From Pseudomonas sichuanensis (lineage in GTDB: Bacteria; Pseudomonadota; Gammaproteobacteria; Pseudomonadales; Pseudomonadaceae): a stretch of 64,000 nt of DNA. The stretch is taken from positions 21,929 through 85,928 of the forward strand of contig NZ_QKVM01000024.1 of NCBI RefSeq assembly GCF_003231305.1. The letters are read 5' to 3'. Position numbers and translations under genes: made by a program. The notes under the pieces are model-generated. The model worked only from the letters and a program-made list of their open reading frames with translations, was not told where the DNA came from and searched no databases. Of the stretch, positions 9,107 to 18,908 are shown in pieces. Each line of letters begins with the position of its first letter. Positions within the stretch are counted from its first letter, which is position 1.

Positions 9107-10591
9107 ATGAGCGCCAACACAGACAGCAACACCCGCCCCGACTACGACCAGGTCCTGCAGACCCTTGCCGACTACGTGCTCGGCTATCGCGTCGAATCCC
9201 CCGAAGCCCTGGATACCGCCCGTCACTGCCTGATGGACACCCTCGGCTGCGGCCTGCTGGCGCTGCGTTTCCCCGAATGCACCAAGCTGCTCGGCCCGCT
9301 GGTCGAAGGCACGGTGGTCCCCAATGGCGCTCGCGTGCCCGGCACCGCCTACCGCCTCGACCCGGTCAAAGCCGCCTGGGACATTGGCTGCATTGTCCGC
9401 TGGCTGGACTACAACGACACCTGGCTGGCTGCCGAATGGGCCCATCCCTCGGACAACCTGGGCGGGATTCTCGCGGTCACCGATCACCTGTCGCAGAAGC
9501 GCGTGGCCGGTGGCGAAGCGCCGCTGACCATGCGCGACGTCCTCGAGGCCATGGTCATGGCCCACGAGATCCAGGGCGTGCTGGCGCTGGAGAACGCCTT
9601 CAACCGGGTCGGCCTGGACCATGTGCTGCTGGTCAAGGTCGCCTCGACGGCAGTGTGCGCCAAGCTGATGGGCGCCAACCGCGATCAGTTGCTGTCGGCC
9701 TTGTCCCATGCCTTCGTCGATGGGCAGGCCCTGCGCACCTACCGCCATGCGCCCAACGCCGGCTCGCGCAAGTCGTGGGCGGCGGGGGATGCCTCCAGCC
9801 GGGGCGTGCGCCTGGCCGATATCGCCCTGCGCGGTGAAATGGGCATCCCCGGTGTGCTCAGTGCTGCGCAGTGGGGCTTTTATGATGTTTCGTTCAGCCA
9901 CAGCAACAAGGACCTGGCCCTCAAGCAAGAGGCCCAGCGCGAATTGCGCCTGCCGCAGCCCTTCGGCAGCTACGTCATGGAAAACATCCTGTTCAAGGTC
10001 AGCTTCCCCGCCGAGTTCCATGCCCAGACCGCCTGCGAGGCGGCGCTGATGCTGCATCGGCAGGTGCGCAACCGCCTGCATGAGGTCGACCGCATCGTCA
10101 TCGCCACCAACGAGTCGGCGATCCGCATCATTTCCAAGGAAGGCCCGCTGGCCAACGCCGCCGACCGTGACCATTGCCTGCAATACATGACCGCAGTGCC
10201 GTTGATTTTCGGCGACCTGGTGGCCGAGCACTATGAAGACAGCTTCCACGCCGCCCACCCGAGCATCGACCGCTTGCGCGAGAAGATGGAGGTGGTCGAG
10301 GAGCCGCGCTTCAGCCGCGAGTACCTGGAGGCCGACAAGCGCTCGATCGCCAATGCCGTGCAGGTGTTCTTCAAGGACGGCACCCACACCGAGCAGGTGG
10401 TGGTGGAGTATCCGATCGGCCATCGGCGTCGGCGGGAGGAGGGGCTGCCGTTGCTGGAGGCCAAGTTCAGGGCCAACCTGGCGACGCGCTTCGTGCGTCA
10501 GCGCTGTGAGGAGATTGTGGCGTTGTGCAGGGACCAGGCGAGGCTGGAGGCCATGCCCGTGCACAGGTTTGTCGATCTGTTCGTGATTTGA
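9107..10591 (+). CDS. prpD: 2-methylcitrate dehydratase (iron-independent)
   Basis: 494-aa MmgE/PrpD-family protein that dehydrates 2-methylcitrate to 2-methyl-cis-aconitate without an Fe/S cluster. Typical segments include [32 protein letters not shown] (near residue 100) and the [17 protein letters not shown] region. AAGGAG lies upstream of the ATG. It is the last gene of the prp operon. Together with acnD/prpF it gives the cell two alternative dehydration routes. Confidence 0.94.
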   Translation: MSANTDSNTRPDYDQVLQTLADYVLGYRVESPEALDTARHCLMDTLGCGLLALRFPECTKLLGPLVEGTVVPNGARVPGTAYRLDPVKAAWDIGCIVRWLDYNDTWLAAEWAHPSDNLGGILAVTDHLSQKRVAGGEAPLTMRDVLEAMVMAHEIQGVLALENAFNRVGLDHVLLVKVASTAVCAKLMGANRDQLLSALSHAFVDGQALRTYRHAPNAGSRKSWAAGDASSRGVRLADIALRGEMGIPGVLSAAQWGFYDVSFSHSNKDLALKQEAQRELRLPQPFGSYVMENILFKVSFPAEFHAQTACEAALMLHRQVRNRLHEVDRIVIATNESAIRIISKEGPLANAADRDHCLQYMTAVPLIFGDLVAEHYEDSFHAAHPSIDRLREKMEVVEEPRFSREYLEADKRSIANAVQVFFKDGTHTEQVVVEYPIGHRRRREEGLPLLEAKFRANLATRFVRQRCEEIVALCRDQARLEAMPVHRFVDLFVI

Positions 10592-10604
10592 TGCTGTTTG
10601 TACC

Positions 10605-10686
10605 GGCCTCATCGCGGGGCAAGCCCGCTCCCACGAGGCTAGTGCCTGCGTATGAACGTGGGAGCGGGTTTACCCGCGAAGAGGCC
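10605..10686. repeat. Mixed REP pair downstream of prpD
   Basis: The left unit is the GCGGGGCAAGCCCGC type and the right unit the GCGGGTTTACCCGC type; they are framed by GGCCTC/GAGGCC. A pairing of two different REP subtypes lies just before the shared terminator. Confidence 0.85.
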
Positions 10687-10703
10687 AGAACAAGGTCAAT
10701 AAA

Positions 10704-10731
10704 AAAGCCCCGGTATTTCTACCGGGGCTTT
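10704..10731. terminator. Bidirectional rho-independent terminator between prpD and acnB
   Basis: A perfect 12-bp stem, AAAGCCCCGGTA/TACCGGGGCTTT, encloses a TTTC loop. On the minus strand the stem is followed by a run of T (complement of 10701-10706), making it a strong acnB terminator. On the plus strand the tail is weaker (TTTCTG). Confidence 0.9.
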
Positions 10732-10753
10732 CTGTTACAGCCTGAAACTCAAC

Positions 10754-13363
10754 TTACGCCTGAATCACCGGGATCTTGGCGTTGGCAGCCGCTTCGCGGA
10801 ACTCGGCGATCTGGTCGAAGCTCAGGTAGCGGTAGACGTCGGCAGCCATGCTGTCGATGTCCTTGGCGTACTGCATGTACTCTTCGACGGTCGGCAGCTT
10901 GCCGATGATCGAAGCCACCGCAGCCAGCTCGGCCGAGGCCAGGTACACGTTGGTGGCGTCGCCCAGACGGTTCGGGAAGTTACGGGTCGAGGTGGAGACC
11001 ACGGTCGAACCGGTCTGCACACGTGCCTGGTTACCCATGCACAGCGAGCAGCCTGGCATTTCCATGCGCGCACCGGCCTTGCCGTAGATGCCGTAGTAGC
11101 CTTCTTCGGTCAGCTGGTGGGCGTCCATCTTGGTTGGCGGAGCCAGCCACAGACGGGTAGGGATACCGCCCTTGACCTTGTCCAGCAGCTTGCCGGCAGC
11201 GCGGAAGTGGCCGATGTTGGTCATGCACGAACCGATGAACACTTCGTCGATCTTCTCGCCCTGTACCGAAGACAGCAGGCGGGCATCGTCCGGGTCGTTC
11301 GGCGCGCAGAGCACAGGCTCTTTGACGTCGGCCAGGTCGATCTCGATGATCTCGGCGTACTCTGCGTCTTTGTCAGCCGACAGCAGCTCAGGCTTGGCCA
11401 GCCAGGCTTCCATGGCCTGGGCGCGACGCTCCAGGGTGCGGGCATCGCCGTAGCCTTCGCCGATCATCCAGCGCAGCAGGGTGATGTTGGACTGCAGGTA
11501 CTCGGCAACGGCCTTCTCTGGCAGCTTGATGGTGCAGCCGGCAGCGGAACGCTCGGCCGAGGCGTCGGACAGCTCGAACGCTTGCTCGACAGTCAGTTCG
11601 TCCAGGCCTTCGATTTCCAGGATGCGGCCGGAGAAGGCGTTTTTCTTGCCCTTCTTCTCGACGGTCAGCAGGCCTTTCTGGATGGCGTAGTAAGGGATGG
11701 CATGGACCAGGTCACGCAGGGTGATGCCAGGCTGCAGCTTGCCCTTGAAGCGCACCAGGATCGACTCTGGCATGTCCAGCGGCATGACGCCGGTGGCAGC
11801 GGCGAAGGCCACCAGGCCGGAACCGGCCGGGAACGAGATGCCGATCGGGAAGCGGGTGTGCGAGTCGCCACCGGTGCCGACGGTGTCAGGCATCAGCATG
11901 CGGTTCAGCCAGCTGTGGATGATGCCGTCGCCCGGGCGCAGCGACACGCCGCCACGGGTGCGGATGAAGTCTGGCAGGGTGTGGTGAGTGGTGACGTCGA
12001 TCGGCTTCGGATACGCGGCGGTGTGGCAGAACGACTGCATTACCAGGTCGGCGGAGAAGCCCAGGCACGCCAGGTCTTTCAGCTCGTCGCGGGTCATCGG
12101 GCCAGTGGTGTCCTGGGAACCGACGGTGGTCATCTTCGGCTCGCAGTAGGCACCTGGGCGCACGCCCTGGCCTTCCGGCAGACCGCAGGCACGGCCGACC
12201 ATCTTCTGCGCCAGGGTGAAGCCCTTGGTCGAAGCGGCAGGTTGCTCTGGCTTCTTGAACAGGTCGGAAGCACCCAGGCCCAGTTCGGCGCGGGCTTTCT
12301 CGGTCAGGCCACGGCCGACGATCAGCGGGATACGGCCGCCAGCGCGGACTTCATCGAGCAGCACTTCGGTTTTCAGCTCGAAGCTGGTGACCAGCTCGTC
12401 GCTGCCGTTGCGGCGCACTTCGCCCTTGAACGGGTAGACGTCGATGACGTCGCCCATGGCCAGGTTGGTGCAGTCGAATTCGATCGGCAGGGCGCCGGCG
12501 TCTTCCATGGTGTTGTAGAAGATCGGAGCGATCTTGGTGCCGAAGCAGAAGCCACCGGCGCGCTTGTTCGGGACGTACGGAATGTCGTCGCCGAAGAACC
12601 ACAGCACCGAGTTGGTGGCGGATTTACGCGAGGAACCGGTACCGACCACGTCACCGACGTAGGCAACCGGGTGGCCTTTGGCCTTGACCGCTTCGATCTG
12701 GGCCAGCGGGCCGACCGAACCAGGCTGCTTGGGCTCGATGCCGTCGCGGGCCATCTTCAGCATGGCCAGGGCGTGCAGCGGGATGTCAGGGCGCGACCAG
12801 GCGTCCGGGGCAGGGGACAGGTCGTCGGTGTTGGTTTCGCCTGGCACCTTGAACACGGTCAGGGTGTACTTGTCGGCGATGGCCGGGCGCGAGGTGAACC
12901 ACTCGCCGGCAGCCCAGGATTCCAGCACGGCCTTGGCGTGGACGTTGCCGGCCTTGGCTTTTTCGGCCACGTCGTGGAAGGCGTCGAACATCAGCAGGGT
13001 GTGCTTGAGCTGTTCGGCCGCGACGGCGCCCAGTTCGGCGTCATCCAGCAGCGCAACCAGCGTCTCGATGTTGTAGCCGCCCTGCATGGTGCCCAGCAGC
13101 TCGGCAGCGCGCTTGCGGTCGAGCAGTGGCGACTTGGCTTCGCCCTTGGCGATGGCGGAGAGGAAAGCGGCCTTGACGTAGGCGGCTTCGTCCACCCCTG
13201 GCGGAACGCGGTTGGTGATCAGGTCTACGAGGAAGGCTTCTTCGCCGGCCGGCGGGTTTTTCAGCAGCTCGACCAGGCCTGCGGTTTGTTCGGCGTTCAG
13301 CGGCTGGGGCACGATACCCAGAGCGGCACGCTCTTCGATGTGTTTGCGGTAGGCTTCAAGCAC
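10754..13363 (-). CDS. acnB: Aconitate hydratase B / 2-methylisocitrate dehydratase
   Basis: 869-aa bifunctional aconitase B. It interconverts citrate and isocitrate and also hydrates 2-methyl-cis-aconitate, so it completes the methylcitrate cycle beside the prp operon. The N-terminal HEAT-like domain is present ([19 protein letters not shown]). Cluster ligands are Cys713 ([10 protein letters not shown]), Cys772 and Cys775 (GCSLCMGNQ). I choose the GTG start at 13363, with GAGG 9 nt upstream, because it gives the usual family length. An ATG at 13378 with AGGGA 6 nt upstream would add five residues. It converges with prpD at a shared terminator. Confidence 0.96.
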   Translation of the reverse strand: MLEAYRKHIEERAALGIVPQPLNAEQTAGLVELLKNPPAGEEAFLVDLITNRVPPGVDEAAYVKAAFLSAIAKGEAKSPLLDRKRAAELLGTMQGGYNIETLVALLDDAELGAVAAEQLKHTLLMFDAFHDVAEKAKAGNVHAKAVLESWAAGEWFTSRPAIADKYTLTVFKVPGETNTDDLSPAPDAWSRPDIPLHALAMLKMARDGIEPKQPGSVGPLAQIEAVKAKGHPVAYVGDVVGTGSSRKSATNSVLWFFGDDIPYVPNKRAGGFCFGTKIAPIFYNTMEDAGALPIEFDCTNLAMGDVIDVYPFKGEVRRNGSDELVTSFELKTEVLLDEVRAGGRIPLIVGRGLTEKARAELGLGASDLFKKPEQPAASTKGFTLAQKMVGRACGLPEGQGVRPGAYCEPKMTTVGSQDTTGPMTRDELKDLACLGFSADLVMQSFCHTAAYPKPIDVTTHHTLPDFIRTRGGVSLRPGDGIIHSWLNRMLMPDTVGTGGDSHTRFPIGISFPAGSGLVAFAAATGVMPLDMPESILVRFKGKLQPGITLRDLVHAIPYYAIQKGLLTVEKKGKKNAFSGRILEIEGLDELTVEQAFELSDASAERSAAGCTIKLPEKAVAEYLQSNITLLRWMIGEGYGDARTLERRAQAMEAWLAKPELLSADKDAEYAEIIEIDLADVKEPVLCAPNDPDDARLLSSVQGEKIDEVFIGSCMTNIGHFRAAGKLLDKVKGGIPTRLWLAPPTKMDAHQLTEEGYYGIYGKAGARMEMPGCSLCMGNQARVQTGSTVVSTSTRNFPNRLGDATNVYLASAELAAVASIIGKLPTVEEYMQYAKDIDSMAADVYRYLSFDQIAEFREAAANAKIPVIQA

Positions 13364-13484
13364 AGTTATTACCCTCATCAGTGGTCCCTAAAGGGAGTCC
13401 GGGACGCTCATCCAGCATTCAATGCACCCATGCGCAGCGCCGACTTTTTGAGTCGCACCGCCAGGGTCGCAAAGAATCCTTACA

Positions 13485-13619
13485 GAAGCTGCTTTCAAAG
13501 TTTTACGCCTGTAGAACGGGAGGCTGATGAGGGCTGGCACGGGCATGCGAGGGTGCATGGCCCGGGCCAACGCCGTTCTACCGGATCAACTGTGCTCGTG
13601 ACGCTTTGAAAACAGCTTC
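13485..13619. repeat. Small nested inverted-repeat element upstream of acnB
   Basis: Outer arms at 13485-13500 and 13604-13619 match at 15 of 16 positions (GAAGCTG[C/T]TTTCAAAG against its complement). Inner arms TAGAACGG (13512-13519) and CCGTTCTA (13573-13580) are perfect. A GGCCCGGGCC palindrome lies near 13558-13567. This element sits in the 405-bp gap between acnB and the DUF1289 gene. The rest of that gap has no gene I can support. Confidence 0.6.
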
Positions 13620-13768
13620 CAACGGACATTGTTGCCTTGAAAAGGCGGAGTGATTCTACGGTAAAAAAAGCCCGAAGGTAAGGCGGCAAAGATGACTTTA
13701 ACCAGTGACCCTGGTTAGACAAAGGGCTAACATGAGCCGGTGTTCCGCCGTCAAGCTGTTGTTTTCCA

Positions 13769-14236
13769 ATGACCAACCAGTCCATCAAGACCCCTTGCGT
13801 CGGCCTCTGCTCCACGGTGTATGGAGATCTGGTGTGCCGTGGCTGCAAGCGTTTTCACCACGAAGTGATCCACTGGAACGGCTACGACGACGAGCAGAAG
13901 CGCGCCGTGTGGCTGCGCCTGGAGCAACTGCTGGTGCAGGTGATGATGGCCAAGCTGGAAGTGTTCGACAAAGGCCTGCTGCGCCAGCAACTGGAGCAGC
14001 GCTCGATCCGCTTTGTCGTGCAGCAGTCGGAATATTGCTGGGCGTACCAGCTGATCGCCCGTGGGGCGCGGATGATCCGCGATCTCGAGGCGTATGGAAT
14101 GGTGTTGTTGCCGGAGTTCCGCGATTGGGACTTGCCGCAACTGCGCGATGCCATCGATCGCGAGTTTTTCTTGCTGTCCGAGGCGCATTACCAGCGCTAT
14201 ATCGCGCCGAGCTTTTTGCGCGACGCCATGCAGTAG
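13769..14236 (+). CDS. DUF1289 domain protein with Cys4 motif
   Basis: 155-aa protein. The N-terminal DUF1289 motif is TPCVGLCSTVYGDLVCRGC, four cysteines in C-x3-C-x8-C-x2-C spacing at residues 10-27, probably binding a metal or Fe/S cluster. A helical C-terminal region rich in charged residues follows. Families of this type are annotated 'predicted Fe-S protein' without a demonstrated function. It is a single gene, followed at once by a REP pair. Confidence 0.8.
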   Translation: MTNQSIKTPCVGLCSTVYGDLVCRGCKRFHHEVIHWNGYDDEQKRAVWLRLEQLLVQVMMAKLEVFDKGLLRQQLEQRSIRFVVQQSEYCWAYQLIARGARMIRDLEAYGMVLLPEFRDWDLPQLRDAIDREFFLLSEAHYQRYIAPSFLRDAMQ

Positions 14237-14242
14237 GCTGCC

Positions 14243-14317
14243 GGCCTCATCGCGGGGCAAGCCCGCTCCCACGCGTCATGTGGGGGCGTGGGAGCGGGCT
14301 TGCCCCGCGATGAGGCC
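14243..14317. repeat. REP pair between DUF1289 gene and queD
   Basis: Inverted repeat framed by GGCCTCATCGCGGGG and CCCCGCGATGAGGCC, with a short loop. It lies at the convergent junction of the two genes, 6 bp from the DUF1289 stop and 6 bp from the queD stop. Confidence 0.9.
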
Positions 14318-14323
14318 ATTCGA

Positions 14324-14680
14324 TCAGTCGCCGGTGTACTCGCACCCGCTGGTGCAGGTCTCATGAATACGCACTTTCGACAACTCCGGCAGCAGCGGCT
14401 TGACCTGGTCCCAGATCCACTTGGCGAGCACTTCGCTGGTGGGGTTCTCCAGGCCGGGGATGTCATTCAGGTAGTTGTGGTCCAACTGCTCGTAGATCGG
14501 TTTGAAGATCGCCTTGATCTCGGAAAAATCGCGGATCCAGCCGGTGTGCGGATCGAGCGGGCCGGTCAGGTGCAGGCCGACCTTGAACGAGTGACCATGC
14601 AGGCGGCCGCACTTGTGCCCGGCGGGAACGTTGGGCAGGCGGTGGGCCGATTCGAAGGTGAATTCCTTGAAGATTTCCAA
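14324..14680 (-). CDS. queD: 6-carboxy-5,6,7,8-tetrahydropterin synthase
   Basis: 118-aa QueD/PTPS-I enzyme that makes 6-carboxytetrahydropterin from dihydroneopterin triphosphate for queuosine and other deazapurines. Zinc ligands are visible: His of FESAHRLPN (residue 13) and both His of RLHGHSF (about 29 and 31). The catalytic Cys lies in [10 protein letters not shown]. Near the C-terminus a conserved Glu is seen in [11 protein letters not shown]. Length is standard for bacterial QueD. Confidence 0.93.
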   Translation of the reverse strand: MEIFKEFTFESAHRLPNVPAGHKCGRLHGHSFKVGLHLTGPLDPHTGWIRDFSEIKAIFKPIYEQLDHNYLNDIPGLENPTSEVLAKWIWDQVKPLLPELSKVRIHETCTSGCEYTGD

Positions 14681-14733
14681 GATGTCAGGACTCTGTGTGT
14701 ATCAATGATGCGCGCAGTCTACCAGCATGCCCG

Positions 14734-15813
14734 CTACAAGGCTTGCAACCGATCCTGCAACCGCCCGGTGGCGATCAGCTCCAGCAGCTCATCCCCCAGC
14801 CGCTGGCTTTCGGCAATGGCCTTGTACCAGTAGCGCTTGCGCGTCGGCGCATCGCCCATGAAACGCTTGAAGTCGTTGCGGTCGGGCAGCTTGCCGTAGG
14901 GCAGGGCGGCCAGGTACTGCGGCGACGGGGTCATCAGCAGCACGTTCTGCAGGCGCGTGGCGTCGCCCTTGCGCCATGGCAGGGCCTTGTCGAACCAGCC
15001 AGGCACCACCTTGTCGGTGAAGTGCGGGTAGAGCACCAGGTCGTCGCCCCGGTAGGGCAGGTCCAGGTGGTAGTCGAGCAGGCCGCCGTCGCGGTAGGTG
15101 CCGGCGCCGGCGCCGGGGATGTCGCGCACGCCCTCCATGACCATGGGGATCGAACCCGAGGCGAGCAGGGCCTGGCGCAGGTTGGCCAGGTCCAGCGGCA
15201 AGCAGCGCGAAGGGAAGTCGGTGAGCGCGTCCAGCGGTGGCGCGGCGCGCTGGTCATGCAGAATCACTCGTTCGAAATGCCGGCCCAGGCGTGCGCGCCC
15301 CAGCAGGTTGCTGGCGACCACCGAAGACAAGCCCAGGCCCAGGCGGCCACGGTGATCGTGGGCGAGCTGGCCGTGGCTCTTCACCACCAGGATGTTCAGG
15401 CGGTAGTGCGGGTTGCCGAGAATCTGCCCGTCGCGGCCCTGCAGCAGGTCGTCGAGCATGCGCTGGCTGCTCTGGCTGATCTGCCTGGGGGTGACGCCTT
15501 TGGCGAAGTCCTGCTCGGTGTACAGCTCGCCCAGGCGGCGCAGGCCGGCCACCGGGTCGTCGAGGCAGGCGCTGGCGAAGCGCCAGGAACCGATCGAGGC
15601 GCCGATCAGTGCGCGCTGGCGTGGGGCGGTGGGTAGCCATTCACCGAACAGCGCCAGGTCCAGGCCCTGAATGCCCAAAGGCTTGGGGCCGCCGGCGGCG
15701 CCGGGCAGCACACCGACATCGGCCGCCTGCAGGCCGCGCTCGCGGATCTGGCGCAGGGCGCGTTGGCCGGCCTTGAAGGTCAGGGCGGGGTACTTGATGT
15801 GGATGGCGCTCAT
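14734..15813 (-). CDS. Patatin-like phospholipase family protein
   Basis: 359-aa protein with patatin signatures. The oxyanion loop GAAGGPK is at about residues 38-44, the nucleophile elbow GASIGS gives Ser73, and the Asp of a DGG motif (YRDGGLLDYH) completes the Ser-Asp dyad. No signal peptide is evident, so the enzyme is probably cytoplasmic. The substrate is unknown; members act as phospholipases or esterases. It lies upstream of queD on the same strand with a 53-bp gap. Confidence 0.82.
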   Translation of the reverse strand: MSAIHIKYPALTFKAGQRALRQIRERGLQAADVGVLPGAAGGPKPLGIQGLDLALFGEWLPTAPRQRALIGASIGSWRFASACLDDPVAGLRRLGELYTEQDFAKGVTPRQISQSSQRMLDDLLQGRDGQILGNPHYRLNILVVKSHGQLAHDHRGRLGLGLSSVVASNLLGRARLGRHFERVILHDQRAAPPLDALTDFPSRCLPLDLANLRQALLASGSIPMVMEGVRDIPGAGAGTYRDGGLLDYHLDLPYRGDDLVLYPHFTDKVVPGWFDKALPWRKGDATRLQNVLLMTPSPQYLAALPYGKLPDRNDFKRFMGDAPTRKRYWYKAIAESQRLGDELLELIATGRLQDRLQAL

Positions 15814-15851
15814 CGAGGTTCTCTAACCGGGGCAGGCGCGCAGTATAGGCC

Positions 15852-15879
15852 CAATCGCGGGGCAAGCCCGCTCCCACGG
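15852..15879. repeat. Single REP unit
   Basis: One unpaired GCGGGGCAAGCCCGC unit 39 bp before the start of the patatin gene. The remaining 15880-16015 gap shows only the ribosome site of the next gene. Confidence 0.8.
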
Positions 15880-16015
15880 TAACAAGGTGACCGGGTCGGT
15901 ACAGGCCGACTTCCCATCTGCGCTATCATGCGGCCAGCTGTTTTCAGGTTGGATTAAGGACCCCCGGTTAGTCTTGTTTGCGTAGACAACTTGTTCATCC
16001 CCAAGGAGAGACCCC

Positions 16016-16324
16016 ATGAAGACCCTGACTGCCCTGTTCACCGCCGCCGCCCTTGCATTGGGTGCCAACGCCGCCTTCGCCAAGGACGTGCAGCCCGATG
16101 AAGTGGTCAAGCTGGTGAACGCCAAGACCATCAAGTCGCTGGACGAACTCAAGGCCGCCGCCGTGGCCAAGCACCCCGGCGCCACCGTCACCGACTCCGA
16201 GCTCGAAGACGAATACGGCCGCTACATCTACAAGGTCGAACTGCGTGATGCGCAGAACGTCGAATGGGACGTCGACCTGGACGCCAAGACCGGTGAAGTG
16301 CTGAAGGACGCGCGGGACAATTGA
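16016..16324 (+). CDS. Periplasmic PepSY-domain protein
   Basis: 102-aa protein with a clear signal peptide (residues 1-22, cleavage after ANAAFA). A single PepSY domain covers most of the rest (AAVAKHPGATVTDSELEDEYGRYIYKVELRD... DLDAKTGEVLKD). PepSY domains are thought to inhibit peptidases or modulate sensors. AAGGAG lies 9 nt before the ATG. It is the first gene of a four-gene unit and overlaps the next PepSY gene at TGATG. The genes downstream are a response regulator and sensor kinase, so this protein may tune that sensor (inference). Confidence 0.85.
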   Translation: MKTLTALFTAAALALGANAAFAKDVQPDEVVKLVNAKTIKSLDELKAAAVAKHPGATVTDSELEDEYGRYIYKVELRDAQNVEWDVDLDAKTGEVLKDARDN

Positions 16325-16638
16325 TGAACGCATTACCGCAGGCGGCGCGCTGCCTGGCCCTGGCCTTGCTCGGGATGTGCTCGCTGGCCGCCGCCCGCGA
16401 CCTGGATCAGGACGAGGCCCTGGCGCTGCGCCAGCAGGGCATCATCCTGCCTTTCGAGCGCTTGCTCGAGACCGCCCTGGGGCGTTACCCCGGGGCGCGC
16501 CTGCTGGAGGCGGAGCTGGAAGAGAAGCACGGCCGCTACGAATACGAAGTCGAGTTGCTGACCCCCCAGGGCGTAGTGCGCGAGATCAAGCTCGACGCCC
16601 GCACCGGCGAGCTGCTCAAAGACGAGGAAGATGACTGA
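16324..16638 (+). CDS. Second PepSY-domain protein
   Basis: 104-aa paralogue of the preceding gene: signal peptide up to about residue 24 (SLAAA), then a PepSY domain ending IKLDARTGELLKDEEDD. It is more acidic at the C-terminus than the first copy. The ATG overlaps the upstream stop by 1 nt, and its stop is immediately followed by the ATG of the response regulator, so all are coupled. A duplicated PepSY pair in front of a two-component system resembles the bqs/car arrangement of P. aeruginosa; this parallel is from memory and should be treated as tentative. Confidence 0.83.
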   Translation: MNALPQAARCLALALLGMCSLAAARDLDQDEALALRQQGIILPFERLLETALGRYPGARLLEAELEEKHGRYEYEVELLTPQGVVREIKLDARTGELLKDEEDD

Positions 16639-17307
16639 ATGCGCCTGTTGCTGGTCGAAGACAACGTGCCCCTGGCCGATGAACTGATTGCCGCCCTGCA
16701 GCGCCAGGGATATGCAGTGGACTGGCTGGCCGACGGCCGGGACGCGGTGTACCAGGGCCAGAGCGAGCCCTACGACCTGATCATCCTTGACCTCGGCTTG
16801 CCGGGGTTGCCTGGGCTTGAGGTGCTGGCGCAATGGCGCGGGGCCAACCTCGCCACCCCGGTGCTGATCCTCACGGCGCGCGGCTCCTGGGCCGAGCGAA
16901 TCGAAGGCCTCAAGGCCGGCGCCGACGACTACCTGAGCAAACCCTTCCATCCCGAGGAGCTGCAACTGCGCATCCAGGCCCTGCTGCGCCGCGCCAAGGG
17001 CTTGGCCAACCAGCCGAGGCTGGAAGCCGCCGGCCTGCACCTGGATGAATCGCGCCAGTGCGTCAGCCGCGAAGGCATCGACGTCCAGCTGACCGCTGCC
17101 GAGTTCCGCCTGCTGCGCTATTTCATGCTGCACCCAGGCCAGGTGCTGTCCAAGAGCCACCTGGCCGAGCACCTCTACGACGGTGAGACCGAGCGTGATT
17201 CCAACGTCCTTGAAGTGCACGTCAACCACTTGCGCCGCAAGCTCGGGCGCAGCGTGATCGAGACCCGCCGTGGCCAGGGTTATGTGTACGCCGGGAGTGG
17301 CGCGTGA
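16639..17307 (+). CDS. OmpR-family response regulator
   Basis: 222-aa DNA-binding regulator. The N-terminal receiver domain has the acidic pair ED at residues 7-8, phospho-acceptor Asp51 ([10 protein letters not shown]) and Lys101 (YLSKPF). The C-terminal winged helix (about 125-220) includes the [13 protein letters not shown] and [11 protein letters not shown] segments. The gene starts directly after the PepSY stop and overlaps the kinase start by 4 bp. The PhoP/QseB-like subfamily is likely; the signal is not evident. Confidence 0.92.
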   Translation: MRLLLVEDNVPLADELIAALQRQGYAVDWLADGRDAVYQGQSEPYDLIILDLGLPGLPGLEVLAQWRGANLATPVLILTARGSWAERIEGLKAGADDYLSKPFHPEELQLRIQALLRRAKGLANQPRLEAAGLHLDESRQCVSREGIDVQLTAAEFRLLRYFMLHPGQVLSKSHLAEHLYDGETERDSNVLEVHVNHLRRKLGRSVIETRRGQGYVYAGSGA

Positions 17308-18623
17308 AGTCGATCCAGGCGCGCTTGAGCCTGGGCCTGGTGGCGGTGCTGGTGGTGGTGGGCCTGGCGTTTGCGCAACTCACGCTGTGGCTGTTCGAGG
17401 CCGGCCTGCAGCGTTACCTGGAAACCGGCCTGCGCAAAGAGAGCGAGAACCTGCTGGTGGCGCTGGTGCGTGGGCCGTCCGGCCTGCAACTGGACGAGCG
17501 GCGCATATCGGCGGCCTACCAGCGCCCCTTCTCGGGCTACTACTTTCGTATCGATTTCGACCAGGGCACCTGGCGTTCGCGCTCGCTCTGGGACCTGGAC
17601 ATGCCCAAGCCGGCCAAGCCCGGGCTGGACGACGGCCATGAGCTGGGCCCCGAGGGCCAGCAACTGCTGGCCTATCGCGGCGACTACCGGCGCCTGGGCC
17701 AGGACATCTCGATCAGTGTGGCCCAGGACTATTCGCCGGTGCGCGAGGGTTTTCGCCGCATGCAGCAGATCGGCCTGGGCATGGGCCTGGTGGCGTTGTT
17801 GCTGGTGCTGGTGCTGCAGCGCATCACCGTGACCCGCTCGCTGCGCCCGCTGGAGCGCGCCCGTCAGCAGATCGCCCAGTTGCAGCAGGGCCAGCGCTCG
17901 CAGTTGGATGCCCAGGTGCCCAGCGAATTGCAGCCTTTGGTGGATCAGATCAACCACCTGCTCAATCACACCGAAGACAGCCTGCGCCGCTCGCGCAATG
18001 CCCTGGGCAACCTGGGGCATGCGCTGAAGACGCCGCTGGCGGTGCTGCTCAGCCTGGCCGCCAGCGAGCGCCTGCAGGCATTGCCCGAGGTGCGCGCGCA
18101 GATGCGCGAGCAACTGCAACAGATCCAGCAGCGCCTGGCCCGGGAGCTCAACCGTGCGCGCCTGGCCGGGGACGCGCTGCCCGGCGCGCAGTTCGACTGC
18201 GATGCCGAACTGCCGGGCTTGCTGGCAACCTTGGGGATGATCCATGGCGAAGGGCTGTTGCTGGAGCGCGACGTACCGCCCGGGCTGTTGTTGCCGTGGG
18301 ATCGCGAAGACCTGCTGGAGTTGCTCGGCAACTTGCTGGACAACGCCTGCAAATGGGCTGACAGCGAGGTGCGCGTGGGCATGGCGGCGACCGCAGATTG
18401 TTATCAGCTGTGGGTCGACGACGATGGCCCCGGCATTCCCGAAGCGCAGCGCCTGCAAGTGCTCGAGCGCGGCTCGCGGCTGGACGAGCAGGTCGATGGG
18501 CACGGCCTGGGGCTGGGTATCGTGCGCGATATCGTCGACGCCTGGGGCGGGCGCATCGCCTTGCTGGATAGCCCGCAGGGCGGGTTGCGGGTGAGTATCG
18601 AGTTGCCGCGCAAAAGTCGTTGA
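17304..18623 (+). CDS. PhoQ-like sensor histidine kinase
   Basis: 439-aa membrane kinase using a GTG start that overlaps the regulator stop. Transmembrane helices at about residues 9-32 and 156-172 flank a periplasmic domain of about 120 residues. HAMP-like linker follows, then the H-box GHALKTPL with His239, N-box ([10 protein letters not shown]) and G-boxes (DDGPGIP, GLGLGIV). The GHALKTP form of the H-box is typical of the PhoQ group. The ligand is unknown; a cation is plausible from family analogy only. A REP pair follows the stop. Confidence 0.9.
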   Translation: MKSIQARLSLGLVAVLVVVGLAFAQLTLWLFEAGLQRYLETGLRKESENLLVALVRGPSGLQLDERRISAAYQRPFSGYYFRIDFDQGTWRSRSLWDLDMPKPAKPGLDDGHELGPEGQQLLAYRGDYRRLGQDISISVAQDYSPVREGFRRMQQIGLGMGLVALLLVLVLQRITVTRSLRPLERARQQIAQLQQGQRSQLDAQVPSELQPLVDQINHLLNHTEDSLRRSRNALGNLGHALKTPLAVLLSLAASERLQALPEVRAQMREQLQQIQQRLARELNRARLAGDALPGAQFDCDAELPGLLATLGMIHGEGLLLERDVPPGLLLPWDREDLLELLGNLLDNACKWADSEVRVGMAATADCYQLWVDDDGPGIPEAQRLQVLERGSRLDEQVDGHGLGLGIVRDIVDAWGGRIALLDSPQGGLRVSIELPRKSR

Positions 18624-18627
18624 TCGC

Positions 18628-18689
18628 CATCGCGGGGCAAGCCCGCTCCCACGGGATCTCCATCGTGGGAGCGGGCTTGCCCCGCGATG
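18628..18689. repeat. REP pair after the sensor kinase gene
   Basis: Inverted repeat CATCGCGGGGCAAGCCC/GGGCTTGCCCCGCGATG with a short loop, 5 bp after the kinase stop. Confidence 0.9.
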
Positions 18690-18743
18690 AGGACCGGATC
18701 AACCCTGCAAAAAAATTGCAGTACAGCCGCAGTTTTTTGAATT

Positions 18744-18877
18744 GGCAGGCAAACCTGCCCTCCCGGCACAATCCCCCCCACGAAACCCTCCGGTTTCCAT
18801 CTCTCCATGGACGGAGCCCCTTGCGTTATTGCCTTTGCAATACCGGGCCCAGGTGCGTTTGCGCTGGGCTTTCTTTT
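18744..18877 (+). promoter_or_regulatory. Structured leader with terminator-like hairpin upstream of the HPP/CBS gene
   Basis: Four hairpins follow one another: GGCAGG/CCTGCC (18744-18759); a two-part stem CTCCG+TCCAT with ATGGA+CGGAG (18788-18816); ATTGC/GCAAT (18828-18841); and GCCCAG/CTGGGC (18847-18869), the last followed by TTTCTTTT. The last hairpin has the form of an intrinsic terminator 32 bp before the coding start. AGCCC at 18815-18819 could pair instead with GGGCT at 18866-18870, so an antiterminator form is possible. It may be a riboswitch or attenuator, or a separate small RNA. I do not recognise a known class. Confidence 0.45.
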
Positions 18878-18908
18878 CAAATCAGAAAAACACGACGCCA
18901 CTACTTCG

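Noticed and set aside
7733..10612. Long open frame antisense to prpF and prpD
   Set aside because: Mirrors two secure genes, spans two REP pairs, and has no domain or ribosome site.
11117..13609. Open frame antisense to acnB
   Set aside because: Frame opposite the third codon position of acnB; protein sequence lacks any recognised motif.
18740..18765. Possible sigma-54 promoter before the HPP leader
   Set aside because: The GG-to-GC spacing is 11 rather than 10 nt, and the segment is better explained as a GGCAGG/CCTGCC hairpin.
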